DNA from: Lysobacter firmicutimachus
GTDB taxonomy: Bacteria > Pseudomonadota > Gammaproteobacteria > Xanthomonadales > Xanthomonadaceae
Length of the DNA: 64,000 nucleotides
Direction: 5' to 3'
NCBI RefSeq assembly: GCF_037027445.1
Contig: NZ_JBANDL010000002.1
Coordinates: 558,001 to 622,000, forward strand
The notes under the pieces were generated by a model that saw only the letters and a program-made list of their open reading frames with translations, did no database searches and was not told the DNA's origin. Both the position numbers and the translations under genes were made by a program. This document shows, piece after piece, positions 26,663 through 36,422 of the stretch (positions within the stretch are counted from its first letter, which is position 1; the number at the start of each line of letters is the position of its first letter).

Positions 26663-26678
26663 TGGCATGCGCTTTGCG
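26663..26678 (+). promoter_or_regulatory. sigma-54-type (-24/-12) promoter
   Basis: TGGCATG, four bases, then TTGCG: this matches the -24 (TGGCACG) and -12 (TTGCW) elements with correct spacing and one mismatch in each. It stands about 140 bases before the ATG of the large outer-membrane protein, whose operon it should drive. A short hairpin, GTGAT-CTTC-ATCAC (26693-26706), lies near the expected transcript start. Confidence 0.7.
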
Positions 26679-26804
26679 TACCCATCAAATTCGTGATCTT
26701 CATCACGTATTTATGCGCAAGCGAGTGGCCGGGCACCTGAGTCCGTGCCCCTCGTCCGAACCGCACAGCCCACTTTGGGTTGTGGTAGGAGGCATGGCAC
26801 GGAT

Positions 26805-29800
26805 ATGCGACAAACGGAACGTTTCCTGCGCCGGAGCGCGCTCAGCACCCTGGCCTGCGCGATCGCCGCGAGCTGCGGCCAGGCCCAGGCCCAATTCCGA
26901 TCCGAGGCGCCGTTGCCGGCGCCGTTGCTGGCCAGGCGGCAGTTGCCGCCGGCCACGGCGACGATCCGGGTCGAGGTCGATCGGGACCGCTTGCCGGCGG
27001 ACGGCCAGACCCCGGCCCGCCTGACCCTGCGCGTGTTCGATCGCGACGGCCGGCCGGTCGCCGGCGAGACGATGCTGACCCTGGAGGCTTCGGCCGGGCG
27101 CTGGCAGTTGCCCGGCGCAGTCAGCGACGAAGCCGGGCTGGCGCCGAACGATCCGGACCCGTTGACGCCGGGCCTGCAACTGCCGGCCCGCGACGGCGTC
27201 GCCGACATCTGGCTGCTGGCGCCGGTGGAGCCGCAGACGGTGCAGGTGCGGGTCGCCGCCGGCGGCGCGGTGGCGCGCGGCGAGATCGGCTTCGTGCCGG
27301 CATTGCGCGACATGATCGCGGTCGGCCTGGTCGAAGGCGTGGTGCGCTTCGATCGCAAGAGCCCGCTGAGCCTGTCGCAGGCGCGCAGCGAGGACGGCTT
27401 CGAAGACGAAATCCGCAACTGGTCGCGCCGTTCCGGCGACGGCAAGCGCAACGCGGCGCTGCGCAGCGCGTTCTTCCTCAAGGGCAAGGTGCGCGGCGAC
27501 GCGTTGTTGACGATGGCCTACGACAGCGATAAGCCCGATCGCGACCGGCTGTTCCGCGACATCGATCCGGAGCGCTGGTACCCGGTGTACGGCGACGCGT
27601 CGATGGTCGGTTTCGAGGCGCGCAGCAACAGCCGGTTGTACCTGCGCCTGGACCGGGGCCGCCATTACCTGCTGTATGGCGACATCGTCACCGGCGACGG
27701 CTTCAGTCAGCGCAGCGGCCAGGGCGCGGTGGCCTCGACCGCGCTGCGCGACCTGGGCCAGTACCACCGCGCCCTGACCGGCGTGCGCGGGCATCTGGAA
27801 GGCGAACGCGGCGCGCTCGACGTGTTCGCCGCCTACGACAACCTGCGCCAGGTGGTCGAGGAATTTCCCGGCCGCGGCCTGTCCGGGCCGTACACGGTCA
27901 GCAACAGCGCGCATGCGGTGCTCGGCAGCGAGCGGGTGGAACTGATCGTGCGCGACCGCCACGCGCCCTCGCGGATCGTCTCGACCGAGCCCCTGCAGCG
28001 CTTCGTCGATTACAGCTTCGAACCGTTCAGCGGCCGGGTCCTGCTCGCGCGCGCGCTGCCGTCGGTGGACGCCGCACTCAACCCGGTGTCGTTGCGGATC
28101 AGCTACGAGATCGACCAGGGCGGCGAGCGCTACTGGGTCTACGGCGGCAACGGCCAGTACCGGATCAACGAACGGTTCGAAATCGGCGCCAGCGCGGTGG
28201 AAGACGAAAATCCCCTGGCGCCGTACCGCCTGGCCAGCGCTAACGCGACCTGGCGCTTCGGCCCCGGCACCTGGCTGACCGGCGAGGTGGCGCGCAGCCG
28301 CAGCGCCTACAACCGCGTGCCGGGTCAGTCCTATACCGCCTGGCCGGGCGCGGCCGATCCGGCGCGCGGCGGCGAAATCGACGGCGATGCCTGGCGGCTG
28401 GCCTTCGGTCATCGCGGCGAGCATGCCGAGGTGCAGGCGTTCTACGGCCAGAGCGAGGCCGGCTTCAACAATCCCTCGGCGTCGTTCCTCGGCGGGCGCA
28501 AGCAGGGCGGCGTGGATGCGCTGTGGCGCCTGGACGAACGCTGGAGCGTGTACGTCCAGGGCAGTCATGTCGAAGACCGCACGAGCGGTGCGCGCCGCGA
28601 CCAATGGCAGGCCGGCGTGCGTTATCTGCCCAGCGACGCGCTGACGCTGGAGTTCGGCGCCAACCGCATCGACGAACGCGCCGGCCGCTACGGCGCCGGC
28701 AACGGCCTGAGCGTGCCGGCGCCGCTGGCCGCGCCCTACGGCGTCGGCGTGGTCACGCCCGGCTTCGGCGGCGGCTTCTACGGCGGTTCGTCGAGCGCGA
28801 TCAATCCGGGCACGGGCCAGACGCTGTACAACACCGGCAGCGGCTGGAGCGAGCGCTACGGCAGTTGGGTCGGCAACGGCCTGGCCGGCGTGCCGGTCGA
28901 ATACACCGCGCTGCGCGCGGCGCTGCAGTGGCGGCTCGGGCCGCGCTTCGACCTCGCCGCCGAGGCCGAGCAGGATATCGATCATCGCGACCATCGCCGC
29001 GCCGCGCTCGGCGCCGGCTGGCGCGTGCGCGAACGCACCCGCCTGTACGGCCGCTATGAGTGGAATACCGGCCTGTCCAGCGTCGCCACCGCCGACGGCG
29101 TCGTCGATGCGACCGGCCGCCGCTTGCCCAGCCCCTACGAAAGCGATGCCTTCGTCTGGGGCCTGGACAGCGAGTACATGGACGGCGGCAGTGTGTTCAG
29201 CGAGTACCGCATGTACGACGCCTACGGTGCGCGCCAACTGCAATGGGCCAACGGCCTGCGCAACCAGTGGCGGCCGAGCGCGGCATGGAGCCTGCAGACC
29301 GCGCTGGAAAAGCTGCAACTGCTCGATGGCCGCGGCCAGCAGGCCACCGCCGCCAGCGTGGCCGCGCAATGGCGGCCGGACGAGCTGTGGTCGATCGCCG
29401 GACGCCTGGAATGGCGGCGCATCGAACAGGTCGGCGATGCCGCGGGCGAGGCGACGGTGCCGTGGTTGAATCGCGATTACGACAGCTGGCTGTCGACCCT
29501 GAGCGTGGCGCGCAAGTTCAATCGCGACTGGACCGGCCTGCTGCGCAACTACCATCTGCGCAACGTCTATCGCGGCGGCGCCGAAGACAGCTACGAAGAC
29601 CGCTTCCAGCTGGGCGTCGCGTACCGCGATACCGATCGCAACCGTTTCAATCTGCTCGGCCGCTACGAGTACTGGACCCGCCGCGACGCCGGCCTGGACC
29701 GCACCGCCTGGGACGACGCCGACGACGCGCGCTTCGCGCCGGCCGGCGAAGGTTTCGACAAGCACGTGCTGTCGCTGCACGCCGATTGGCATCCGGCGCG

Positions 29801-30179
29801 GCCGTGGTGGCTGGACGGGCGCTTGGCCGGCAAGCGCCAGCGCGACTATTTCGACGGACGCAGCGACCGCTACACCGCTTACCTGGTCTCGGGCCGCATC
29901 ACCTACGACCTGAGCGAACGCTGGGACGTCAGCGCGCTGGCCGCGCAGATGTGGAGCCCGGGCGGCGCGCGCCAGTCCGCGTTCGGCGTCGAGGCCGGCC
30001 ATCTGCTGCGCGACAACCTGTGGCTGTCGGCGGGCTACAACGCGCGCGGCTTCCGCGACGACGACCTGAGCCAGGGCGAGTACACCCAGCAGGGCGCCTA
30101 TCTGCGCCTGCGCTTCAAGTTCGACGAAACCCTGTTCCGCGGCAACGACCCCGCGACCAATCCGGCCCTGCCGCGTTAA
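26805..30179 (+). CDS. large predicted outer-membrane beta-barrel protein with N-terminal Ig-like domain
   Basis: This 1124-residue protein has a signal peptide (about 1-30, ending AQAQ). Residues about 50-180 look like an Ig-like (Big/invasin-type) domain, with RVEVDRDRLPADGQ, ARLTLRVFDRDGRPVAGE and an EASAGRW strand. The rest alternates aromatic-rich strands (RLYLRLDRGRHYLLYGD, RYWVYGGNGQYRINERF, GAYLRLRFKFDETLF), which suggests a very large barrel. The start is at 26805, with AGGAGG 12 bases upstream. Gene order (barrel, OmpA-like, DUF11-repeat) suggests one surface apparatus. It is longer than typical porins and lacks the C-terminal Phe. Confidence 0.75.
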   Translation: MRQTERFLRRSALSTLACAIAASCGQAQAQFRSEAPLPAPLLARRQLPPATATIRVEVDRDRLPADGQTPARLTLRVFDRDGRPVAGETMLTLEASAGRWQLPGAVSDEAGLAPNDPDPLTPGLQLPARDGVADIWLLAPVEPQTVQVRVAAGGAVARGEIGFVPALRDMIAVGLVEGVVRFDRKSPLSLSQARSEDGFEDEIRNWSRRSGDGKRNAALRSAFFLKGKVRGDALLTMAYDSDKPDRDRLFRDIDPERWYPVYGDASMVGFEARSNSRLYLRLDRGRHYLLYGDIVTGDGFSQRSGQGAVASTALRDLGQYHRALTGVRGHLEGERGALDVFAAYDNLRQVVEEFPGRGLSGPYTVSNSAHAVLGSERVELIVRDRHAPSRIVSTEPLQRFVDYSFEPFSGRVLLARALPSVDAALNPVSLRISYEIDQGGERYWVYGGNGQYRINERFEIGASAVEDENPLAPYRLASANATWRFGPGTWLTGEVARSRSAYNRVPGQSYTAWPGAADPARGGEIDGDAWRLAFGHRGEHAEVQAFYGQSEAGFNNPSASFLGGRKQGGVDALWRLDERWSVYVQGSHVEDRTSGARRDQWQAGVRYLPSDALTLEFGANRIDERAGRYGAGNGLSVPAPLAAPYGVGVVTPGFGGGFYGGSSSAINPGTGQTLYNTGSGWSERYGSWVGNGLAGVPVEYTALRAALQWRLGPRFDLAAEAEQDIDHRDHRRAALGAGWRVRERTRLYGRYEWNTGLSSVATADGVVDATGRRLPSPYESDAFVWGLDSEYMDGGSVFSEYRMYDAYGARQLQWANGLRNQWRPSAAWSLQTALEKLQLLDGRGQQATAASVAAQWRPDELWSIAGRLEWRRIEQVGDAAGEATVPWLNRDYDSWLSTLSVARKFNRDWTGLLRNYHLRNVYRGGAEDSYEDRFQLGVAYRDTDRNRFNLLGRYEYWTRRDAGLDRTAWDDADDARFAPAGEGFDKHVLSLHADWHPARPWWLDGRLAGKRQRDYFDGRSDRYTAYLVSGRITYDLSERWDVSALAAQMWSPGGARQSAFGVEAGHLLRDNLWLSAGYNARGFRDDDLSQGEYTQQGAYLRLRFKFDETLFRGNDPATNPALPR

Positions 30180-30191
30180 GGAGAACCCGAG

Positions 30192-31220
30192 ATGCATTCC
30201 TATGCCACGACGGCGCGTCGCCGGAGCCTGCGGCCGCTCGCGCTGACCGCAGCGCTGCTGCTGAACGGCGCTTCCCAAGCGCAGACGGCGGCGCCGGCGC
30301 TGACGCCACCCGCGCAGCGCATCGCCGGCGCGGCGATCCATGCCGACCACCGGGCCTACGCCGCCGCGCAGGGCCGCATCCGCGCGCTCAACGACGGCGG
30401 CCGCCGCGTCGCCGACTATCACTTGGCCAAAGCGCAGTGCTGGCTCGACACCTCGTTCCACGAATACAGCCGCAACGATCGCGGCGGCTATCCGCAGGCG
30501 GCGTTGGCCGAATCGATCGCGCTGATCGAGGCGCTGGAGGGCGGACGCGACCCGGGTTTCGAAACGCCGCTGGTCAACGGCGCGGAAAAACTGCGCGCCG
30601 ACCTGTGGGCGCGCTACGACGCCTTGCGCGGACAGTCCGGTTTCCGTTGCGCCGCCCAGGCCACCGCCTGCGCCGAGGTCGAACTGGTGCACGCCGGCAA
30701 CGAGATCCACGATGGCGGCTGGCGCCATGCCAAGCCTTATATCCAGATCGCCGAAGACCTGACCGCGCGTGCCGAGGCGGCCGCGGCGGCCTGCCCGCCG
30801 CCGGCCTCGCCGGAGCGTCCCGCGCCGCCGGCCGAGTCGCGCTACGACCTGTCCGCCGACGCCTTGTTCGCTTTCGATCGCGGCGACCTGGCCGGGCTGT
30901 TGCCGCGCGGCCAGGGCCAGCTCGACGCGCTGGCCGCCGAACTGCGCGGACGCAGCGACGTCGCCGGCCTGCGCATCGTCGGCCACAGCGACCGGCTCGG
31001 CTCCGAGGCTTACAACCAGCGCTTGTCGCAGCAGCGCGCGCAGAGCGTGCGCGCCTATCTGCTGGCGCAGGGCGTGCGCGTGCCGATCGAGGCCGAAGGC
31101 CGCGGCGAACGCGAACCGGTCAGCCGCGGCTGCGCCGGCGAGCGCGCGGATGCGGCGCTGAAGCAGTGCCTGCAACCCGACCGCCGGGTGCAGATCGACG
31201 TGCGTCCGGTTCGGCCGTGA
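30192..31220 (+). CDS. OmpA family outer-membrane/peptidoglycan-binding protein
   Basis: This 342-residue protein has a signal peptide, a helical middle with a few Cys, and a C-terminal OmpA-like domain (about 235-335). The latter includes FAFDRGDLAGL, IVGHSDRLGSEAYNQRLS and QQRAQSVRAYL, with the Asp and Arg that bind peptidoglycan. It should tether the envelope to the cell wall. It begins 12 bases after the barrel gene with a GGAG site, so it is in the same operon, and is followed nine bases later by the DUF11 gene. Confidence 0.85.
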   Translation: MHSYATTARRRSLRPLALTAALLLNGASQAQTAAPALTPPAQRIAGAAIHADHRAYAAAQGRIRALNDGGRRVADYHLAKAQCWLDTSFHEYSRNDRGGYPQAALAESIALIEALEGGRDPGFETPLVNGAEKLRADLWARYDALRGQSGFRCAAQATACAEVELVHAGNEIHDGGWRHAKPYIQIAEDLTARAEAAAAACPPPASPERPAPPAESRYDLSADALFAFDRGDLAGLLPRGQGQLDALAAELRGRSDVAGLRIVGHSDRLGSEAYNQRLSQQRAQSVRAYLLAQGVRVPIEAEGRGEREPVSRGCAGERADAALKQCLQPDRRVQIDVRPVRP

Positions 31221-31228
31221 GGACGATC

Positions 31229-34200
31229 ATGGCCATCGTCTCCCGCCCGCCTGCACGCGGTTGGCGCGCCCGCCTGGCCGCGCTGCTGCTCGCCGCCGCG
31301 TTGCCGGCCGCGCCCGTCGCGGCGCAGACCTGCACGCCGCTGTTCAACGAGAGCTTCGGCTTCGGCTCCGGCGCCAGCCGGATCGGCCCGCCGCTGTCGC
31401 CGACGCAGACCACCTACCGCTACGAAGACACCGCACCGCCGTGCATCGGCCCGGACTGCCGGGTCAACGACGGCGAATACGCGCTGGTGCAGTCGCCGCG
31501 CAGCGACGGCGGCAATAGCGCCTGGCGCGACGGCGCCGACCACACCGGCGACCCGAACGGCTACATGATGCTGGTCAACGCCGACTTCGCCCCGGGCGTG
31601 TTCTATTCGCGCGATTTCAACGGGCTGGCGGTCGGCGTGCGCCACGATTTCACCGCCTGGCTCAGCAACGTGCAGGAGTATCTGCCCGGCGACGGCGACA
31701 TCGACCCCAACGTGACCTTCCGCATCGTCGACCCGGCCACCGGTGCCGTGCTCGGCAGCGTCAGCAGCGGCGACATCCCGGAGCTGCCGGGCACCGTACT
31801 GACCTGGAACGAGTACGGGGTGAGTTTCGTGCCGACCCAATCCAGCCTGCGCCTGGAGGTGGTCAACAACAGCCCCGGCGGACCCGGCAACGACCTGGCC
31901 CTGGACGACATCTCGCTGACCGCGCTCGACGCTTGCGCCAGCGACGTGAGTCTGAGCAAGCGCGTCAGCGACGCCAACGGCAACGGCATCGCCGAGCCCG
32001 GCGAAACGTTGACCTACGCGATCACCCTGCGCAACGCCGGCAACCTGACCGCGATCGACTACGACGTGATCGACAACCTCGATCCGAACACGGTCTACGT
32101 GTCCTCCGACCAGGGCGGCAGCCACGACGGCGCGGCCAGCGGCGGCCGGATCGAGTGGCAGAACCTCAGCATCGCGCCCGGCGCGAGCGTGGTGCTCAAC
32201 GTCGTGGTGCGGGTGGTGGACCCGGTGCCGGCCGGCGTGCAGCGCATCCTCAACCGCGCCTACAACCCCGACCGCGGCCCGCCGGATTGCGACAGCGATC
32301 CGAGCCTGCCGGGCTGCGCGCAGATCCCGACCGCGCCGGCAGTGAGCGTGCGCAAGGCCTTGTCGGCCGAGTCGGGCAGCGTCGCCGGCCGCGCCGAAGC
32401 CGGCGAGACCCTGAGCTACGTCCTGACCCTGAGCAACACCGGCGGCAGCGCGGCCAGCAACCACGCCTTCTACGAATTGCTGCCCGCGCATACCGAGCTG
32501 GTGTCGGTGAGCGGCGCGGTGGTGTCCGGTTGTGCGATCGGCGACCGCGGCGCCAAGCCCTGCCTGCTGAGCGTGGCCGGCCCGATCGCCGGCAACGGCG
32601 GCACCGCCACGGCCGGCTTCGTGGTGCGCGTGCTCGACCCGATCCCGGCCGGGGTGAGCGCGATCTACAACCTGGTCACCGACGGCGGCGGCACGCCGCC
32701 GCCGGCCTGCGATCCGGCCAGCGACCCCAACGGCTGCGCCGGGCCGCCGCCGGGCTGTTCGGTCGCGACCGATCCCGATCACTGCGTGGCAACTCCGGTG
32801 ATCCAGCCGCGGGTGACCGTGTCCAAGCGCCTGAGCGGCGAAAGCGGTTCGCTCGCCGACGTGGCCGAACCGGGCGAGACGCTGAGCTACACCCTGACCC
32901 TGGTCAACGGCGCCGCCGTCGCCGCCGCGAACCACCGCTTCTACGAGCGCCTGCCGGCGCACACCACGCTGGTGTCGGTGAGCGGCGCCAGCCTGTCGGA
33001 CTGCGCGATCGGCGATGCCGGTGCGCGCGCCTGCACGCTCGCCGTCGCCGGTCCGATCGCCGGCGACGGCGGACGCGCCGAGGTCGTGGTCGCGGTGCGC
33101 GTGGCCGATCCGATTCCGGCCGGGGTGAGCGCGATCTACAACCTGGTCACCGACGACACCGGCGCGCCGCCGCCGGCCTGCGACCCGGCCGCCGATCCGG
33201 ACGGCTGTGCGGGCCCGCCGCCGGGCTGCGACGTCGCCGCCGATCCGCAGCACTGCGTGGCCGTTCCGGTGGCCTCGGCGCTGAGCGTGCGCAAGCAGGT
33301 GCAGGGCGCGCCGCAGCCGGTCGCCGGCAGCGCCGACGAATTCGTGGTGCGCTACCGGATCGAGGTGCGCAACCAGGGCGCGGCCGCGGGCCGCTACGAC
33401 CTGCGCGACGCGCCGCGCTTCGGCGCCGGGGTGAGCCTGCTGTCGGTCCGTGCCGACCGCAACGGCGAGGCGTTGAACCTCAGCGGCGCGGCGCCGTGGA
33501 CCTTGGCCAGCGGCCGCGATCTCGCCGCGGGCGCCAGCGACGGCTATTTGTTGGAAGTGCGCGTGCGCGTCGCGGCCGAAGCCGCCGCCGACTCGGCCGC
33601 GCTGGCCTGCCTCGCCGGCGAAGCCGGACGCGGCCTCTACAACGAGGCGTTGCTGAGCTACGGCGGGCGCGAACAGCGCGACGACGCCTGCGTCGACACG
33701 CCCTTGCCGTCGACGGATGCGCAACTGGCGGTGGAGAAGACCGGTTCGGTGCGCGAGGCCGAAGTCGGCGATCTGATCGTGTACAGCGTCCGCATCCGCA
33801 ACCGCGGCCCGGGTCTGGCGATCGCGCCGGTGCTGGTCGATCGGCTGCCGGCCGGTTTCCGCTTGATCGAGAACACCGCCCAAGTGCAGGGCGCGCGCCT
33901 GTTGTCGCTGACCGGCGCGCCCGGACCGGTGCTGCGCATAGCCTTGGACCGGTTGGCGCCGGGCGCGCAGGCGCTGCTGCGCTACCGGGTGCGGGTCGGC
34001 GTCGGCGCGCGCCAGGGCGACGGCATCAACCGCGTGCACGCCGAATGCGGCGATGCGGCCGGCGGCGCGGCGACGCGGACTTGTTCGAACCAGGCGCAAT
34101 GGAAGGTCGATCTGCGCGGCGGCGTGTTCGCCGACGAAGCCTGCGTGGTCGGGCAGATCTTCGTCGACTGCGATCGCAATTCGGTCAAGGACCGCGAGGA

Positions 34201-34627
34201 GCTCGGCATCCCCGGCGTCCGTCTGTACTTCGAGGACGGCACGTATCTGATCAGCGATGTCGAGGGCAAGTACAGCCATTGCGGGCTGCGCCCGGTGACA
34301 CACGCGCTCAAGGTCGATCCGAGCACGCTGCCCACAGACAGCCGCTTGACCACCTCCGGCAGCCGCAATGCCGGCGACGCGCAGAGCCTGTTCGTCGATC
34401 TCAAGAACGGCCAGCTGCACCGCGCCGACTTCGTCGAAGGCTCATGCAGCAACGCCGTGCTGGAGCAGGTCAAGGCGCGCCGCGCCAACGGCGAGGTGCG
34501 ATCGGTGGAGACCGAGTCCGGCCAGCCGGCGTTGCGTTTCGAGGGCAAGGCGGCGGATGCGCCGCAGCAGGCGACCGAGTCGGCCGACCAGCCGATCGAA
34601 CGCAGCCGCCACGGCCGCGACGGCTGA
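31229..34627 (+). CDS. large secreted DUF11-repeat surface protein
   Basis: This 1132-residue protein has a signal peptide (about 1-33). It carries an N-terminal region of unknown fold (about 35-235) and then at least five DUF11-type beta domains, each starting like VSLSKRVSDANGNGIAEPGE or VRKALSAESG and containing TLSYVLTLSNTGG. Two of them (around 370-510 and 530-670) are nearly duplicate, sharing PIPAGVSAIYNLVTD and CDPA-type Cys pairs. The C-terminal part contains a SdrD-B-like loop (IFVDCDRNSVKDREELGIPG). This is an adhesin-like or matrix protein. The three genes from 26805 end with this one. Confidence 0.85.
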   Translation: MAIVSRPPARGWRARLAALLLAAALPAAPVAAQTCTPLFNESFGFGSGASRIGPPLSPTQTTYRYEDTAPPCIGPDCRVNDGEYALVQSPRSDGGNSAWRDGADHTGDPNGYMMLVNADFAPGVFYSRDFNGLAVGVRHDFTAWLSNVQEYLPGDGDIDPNVTFRIVDPATGAVLGSVSSGDIPELPGTVLTWNEYGVSFVPTQSSLRLEVVNNSPGGPGNDLALDDISLTALDACASDVSLSKRVSDANGNGIAEPGETLTYAITLRNAGNLTAIDYDVIDNLDPNTVYVSSDQGGSHDGAASGGRIEWQNLSIAPGASVVLNVVVRVVDPVPAGVQRILNRAYNPDRGPPDCDSDPSLPGCAQIPTAPAVSVRKALSAESGSVAGRAEAGETLSYVLTLSNTGGSAASNHAFYELLPAHTELVSVSGAVVSGCAIGDRGAKPCLLSVAGPIAGNGGTATAGFVVRVLDPIPAGVSAIYNLVTDGGGTPPPACDPASDPNGCAGPPPGCSVATDPDHCVATPVIQPRVTVSKRLSGESGSLADVAEPGETLSYTLTLVNGAAVAAANHRFYERLPAHTTLVSVSGASLSDCAIGDAGARACTLAVAGPIAGDGGRAEVVVAVRVADPIPAGVSAIYNLVTDDTGAPPPACDPAADPDGCAGPPPGCDVAADPQHCVAVPVASALSVRKQVQGAPQPVAGSADEFVVRYRIEVRNQGAAAGRYDLRDAPRFGAGVSLLSVRADRNGEALNLSGAAPWTLASGRDLAAGASDGYLLEVRVRVAAEAAADSAALACLAGEAGRGLYNEALLSYGGREQRDDACVDTPLPSTDAQLAVEKTGSVREAEVGDLIVYSVRIRNRGPGLAIAPVLVDRLPAGFRLIENTAQVQGARLLSLTGAPGPVLRIALDRLAPGAQALLRYRVRVGVGARQGDGINRVHAECGDAAGGAATRTCSNQAQWKVDLRGGVFADEACVVGQIFVDCDRNSVKDREELGIPGVRLYFEDGTYLISDVEGKYSHCGLRPVTHALKVDPSTLPTDSRLTTSGSRNAGDAQSLFVDLKNGQLHRADFVEGSCSNAVLEQVKARRANGEVRSVETESGQPALRFEGKAADAPQQATESADQPIERSRHGRDG

Positions 34628-34732
34628 GGCCGGGACGCGGCGCCGTTGCGACGGCGCCGCGCGGAGGCCGCGCACGGCCGCGCGCCGCCTCACTTTGCGC
34701 AGGCGCACCGCCGCGCATCGGCGGACGCCGGG

Positions 34733-35923
34733 TCAGGCCGGCTCGATCTCGACCGCCATCGCGGTCGCCTCGCCGCCGCCGATGCACAGCGCGGCGACGC
34801 CGCGGCGCCCGCCACGCCGGCGCAAGGCGTGGATCAGGGTCACCAGCAGGCGCGCGCCGGTGGCGCCGATCGGATGGCCGAGCGCGCAGGCGCCGCCGTT
34901 GACGTTGAGCCGTTCGCGGGCGATGCCGAGGTCGTGCGCGGCGGCCATGGCCACCGCCGCGAAGGCTTCGTTGATCTCGAACAGGTCGACATCGCCGACG
35001 TTCCAGCCGGCGCGCGCGAGCAGCTTGCGCACGGCCGGAATCGGCGCGGTGGTGTACTGCGCCGGCGCCTGGCTGTGGCTGGCATGGGCGACGATCCGCG
35101 CCAGCGCCGGCCAGCCTTCGCGCATCGCGGTCGAGCGCCAGGTCAGCAGCAGGGCAGCCGCGCCGTCGGCATTGGCCGAGGCGCTGGCGGCGGTGATGCT
35201 GCCGTCGGCGGCGAACGCCGGCTTGAGCGCGGCGATCTTGTCCAGCGACACTTTGCGCGGGTGTTCGTCGTGCTGCACGGTGCGCGCGCCGGCTTTGTCC
35301 TCGATCTGGATCGGAGCGATCTCGTCGGCGAAGTCGCCGTGCTCGATCGCGGCCTGGGCGCGGCGCAGGGTTTCGTGGGCGTACGCGTCCTGCGCGGCGC
35401 GGTCGAAACCGTACTCGCGCGCCAGCGCTTCGCCGAATTCGCCCATCGCGCGGCCCGGTTCGTAGGCGTCTTCCAGGCCGTCCAGCGCCATGTGATCGAA
35501 GATCCGGTCGTGGCCGACCCGATAGCCGGCTCGCGCGCGTTGCAGCAGATAGGGCGCGTTCGACATCGACTCCATGCCGCCGGCGACGGCGACCTCGATC
35601 GAACCGGCGATCAGCGCATCGTGCGCCTGCATCGCGGCTTTCATGCCCGAACCGCAGACCTTGTTGATCGTGACCGCCGGCACCGAATCGGGCAGGCCGG
35701 CCGCGCGCGCGGCCTGGCGCGCCGGCGCCTGGCCCTGGCCGGCGCCGAGCACGCACCCCATCAGCGCTTCGTCGATGCGCTCCGGCGCGGCGCCGGCGCG
35801 TTGCAGCGCAGCGCGGATCGCGTGCGCGCCGAGACGATGCGCGGGCAGCGGCGACAGCTCGCCGAGGTAGCGGCCGAGCGGGGTGCGCACGGCGGCGCAG
35901 ACGACGATGGGATCCGGCGACAT
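34733..35923 (-). CDS. acetyl-CoA acetyltransferase (thiolase)
   Basis: This 396-residue enzyme condenses or cleaves acyl-CoA. The three active-site residues are visible: Cys90 in NKVCGSGMK, His350 in GHPIGATG and Cys380 in CIGGGEA. The GGMESMSNAPY motif is also present. Size suits biosynthetic or degradative thiolases of the PhaA/AtoB type. An in-frame ATG three codons upstream (35932) is possible; the family N-terminus SPDPIVVCAAVRTP favours 35923. It directly follows the thioesterase gene, so the TetR/thioesterase/thiolase set is one operon acting on acyl-CoAs. Confidence 0.93.
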   Translation of the reverse strand: MSPDPIVVCAAVRTPLGRYLGELSPLPAHRLGAHAIRAALQRAGAAPERIDEALMGCVLGAGQGQAPARQAARAAGLPDSVPAVTINKVCGSGMKAAMQAHDALIAGSIEVAVAGGMESMSNAPYLLQRARAGYRVGHDRIFDHMALDGLEDAYEPGRAMGEFGEALAREYGFDRAAQDAYAHETLRRAQAAIEHGDFADEIAPIQIEDKAGARTVQHDEHPRKVSLDKIAALKPAFAADGSITAASASANADGAAALLLTWRSTAMREGWPALARIVAHASHSQAPAQYTTAPIPAVRKLLARAGWNVGDVDLFEINEAFAAVAMAAAHDLGIARERLNVNGGACALGHPIGATGARLLVTLIHALRRRGGRRGVAALCIGGGEATAMAVEIEPA

Positions 35924-35936
35924 GGGGGGCATCCGT

Positions 35937-36386
35937 TCAGCGCTCGAACACGAGCAGGGTGGAGGTGGCCGAGGCGTAGAGCTTGTCCTGCGCATCGGTG
36001 AGGCGGGCTTCGGCGAAGGCGGCGCGACGGCCGATCGACAGCACCCGGCCGACCGCGCGCAGCGGGCCGCTGTCGCGGCCGAGCGGGCGGTGATAGGCGA
36101 TCTTCAGTTCCAGCGTGGTGTAGGCCTGCGTCGCGCTCAGCCGCGAATGCACCGCGCAGCCGCAGGCCGAGTCGAGCAGGGTCGCGGCGTATCCGCCATG
36201 GACGGTGCCGATCGGGTTGTAGGCATGATCGCCGGGCGTGCCGGCGAACACCGCCAGACCGTCGCCGACTTCGACGAAGTCGAAATCCAGCGCGCGCAGG
36301 ATGCCGGGCTTGCGGCCGCTCGCCAGCAGGGTTTGCAGTTGGGCCAGGCCGGGCAAGCCGGCGGCGACTTCGTCGACCAAGCGCAT
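35937..36386 (-). CDS. PaaI-type hotdog thioesterase
   Basis: This 149-residue hotdog-fold enzyme should hydrolyse acyl-CoA or aryl-CoA. The segment NPIGTVHGGYAATLLDSACG carries the HGG active-site loop, and residues around GRDSGPLRAVGRVLSIGRR fit the PaaI/YdiI family. It lies 36 bases after the TetR gene and 13 bases before the thiolase, on the same strand. Confidence 0.88.
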   Translation of the reverse strand: MRLVDEVAAGLPGLAQLQTLLASGRKPGILRALDFDFVEVGDGLAVFAGTPGDHAYNPIGTVHGGYAATLLDSACGCAVHSRLSATQAYTTLELKIAYHRPLGRDSGPLRAVGRVLSIGRRAAFAEARLTDAQDKLYASATSTLLVFER

Positions 36387-36422
36387 CGCGGAACTCCTTC
36401 GGTGGTAGGCGCGCGGCCGGGC

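Noticed and set aside
26703..31175. A 1490-codon open frame on the minus strand opposite the barrel and OmpA-like genes
   Set aside because: It is a by-product of strong G/C third-position bias in the real genes on the other strand; the product is low-complexity His/Arg/Ala/Gln sequence with no signal or domain.
31055..34420. A 1121-codon minus-strand frame opposite the DUF11 protein
   Set aside because: Same cause; the plus-strand frame has a signal peptide, ribosome binding site and DUF11 repeats.
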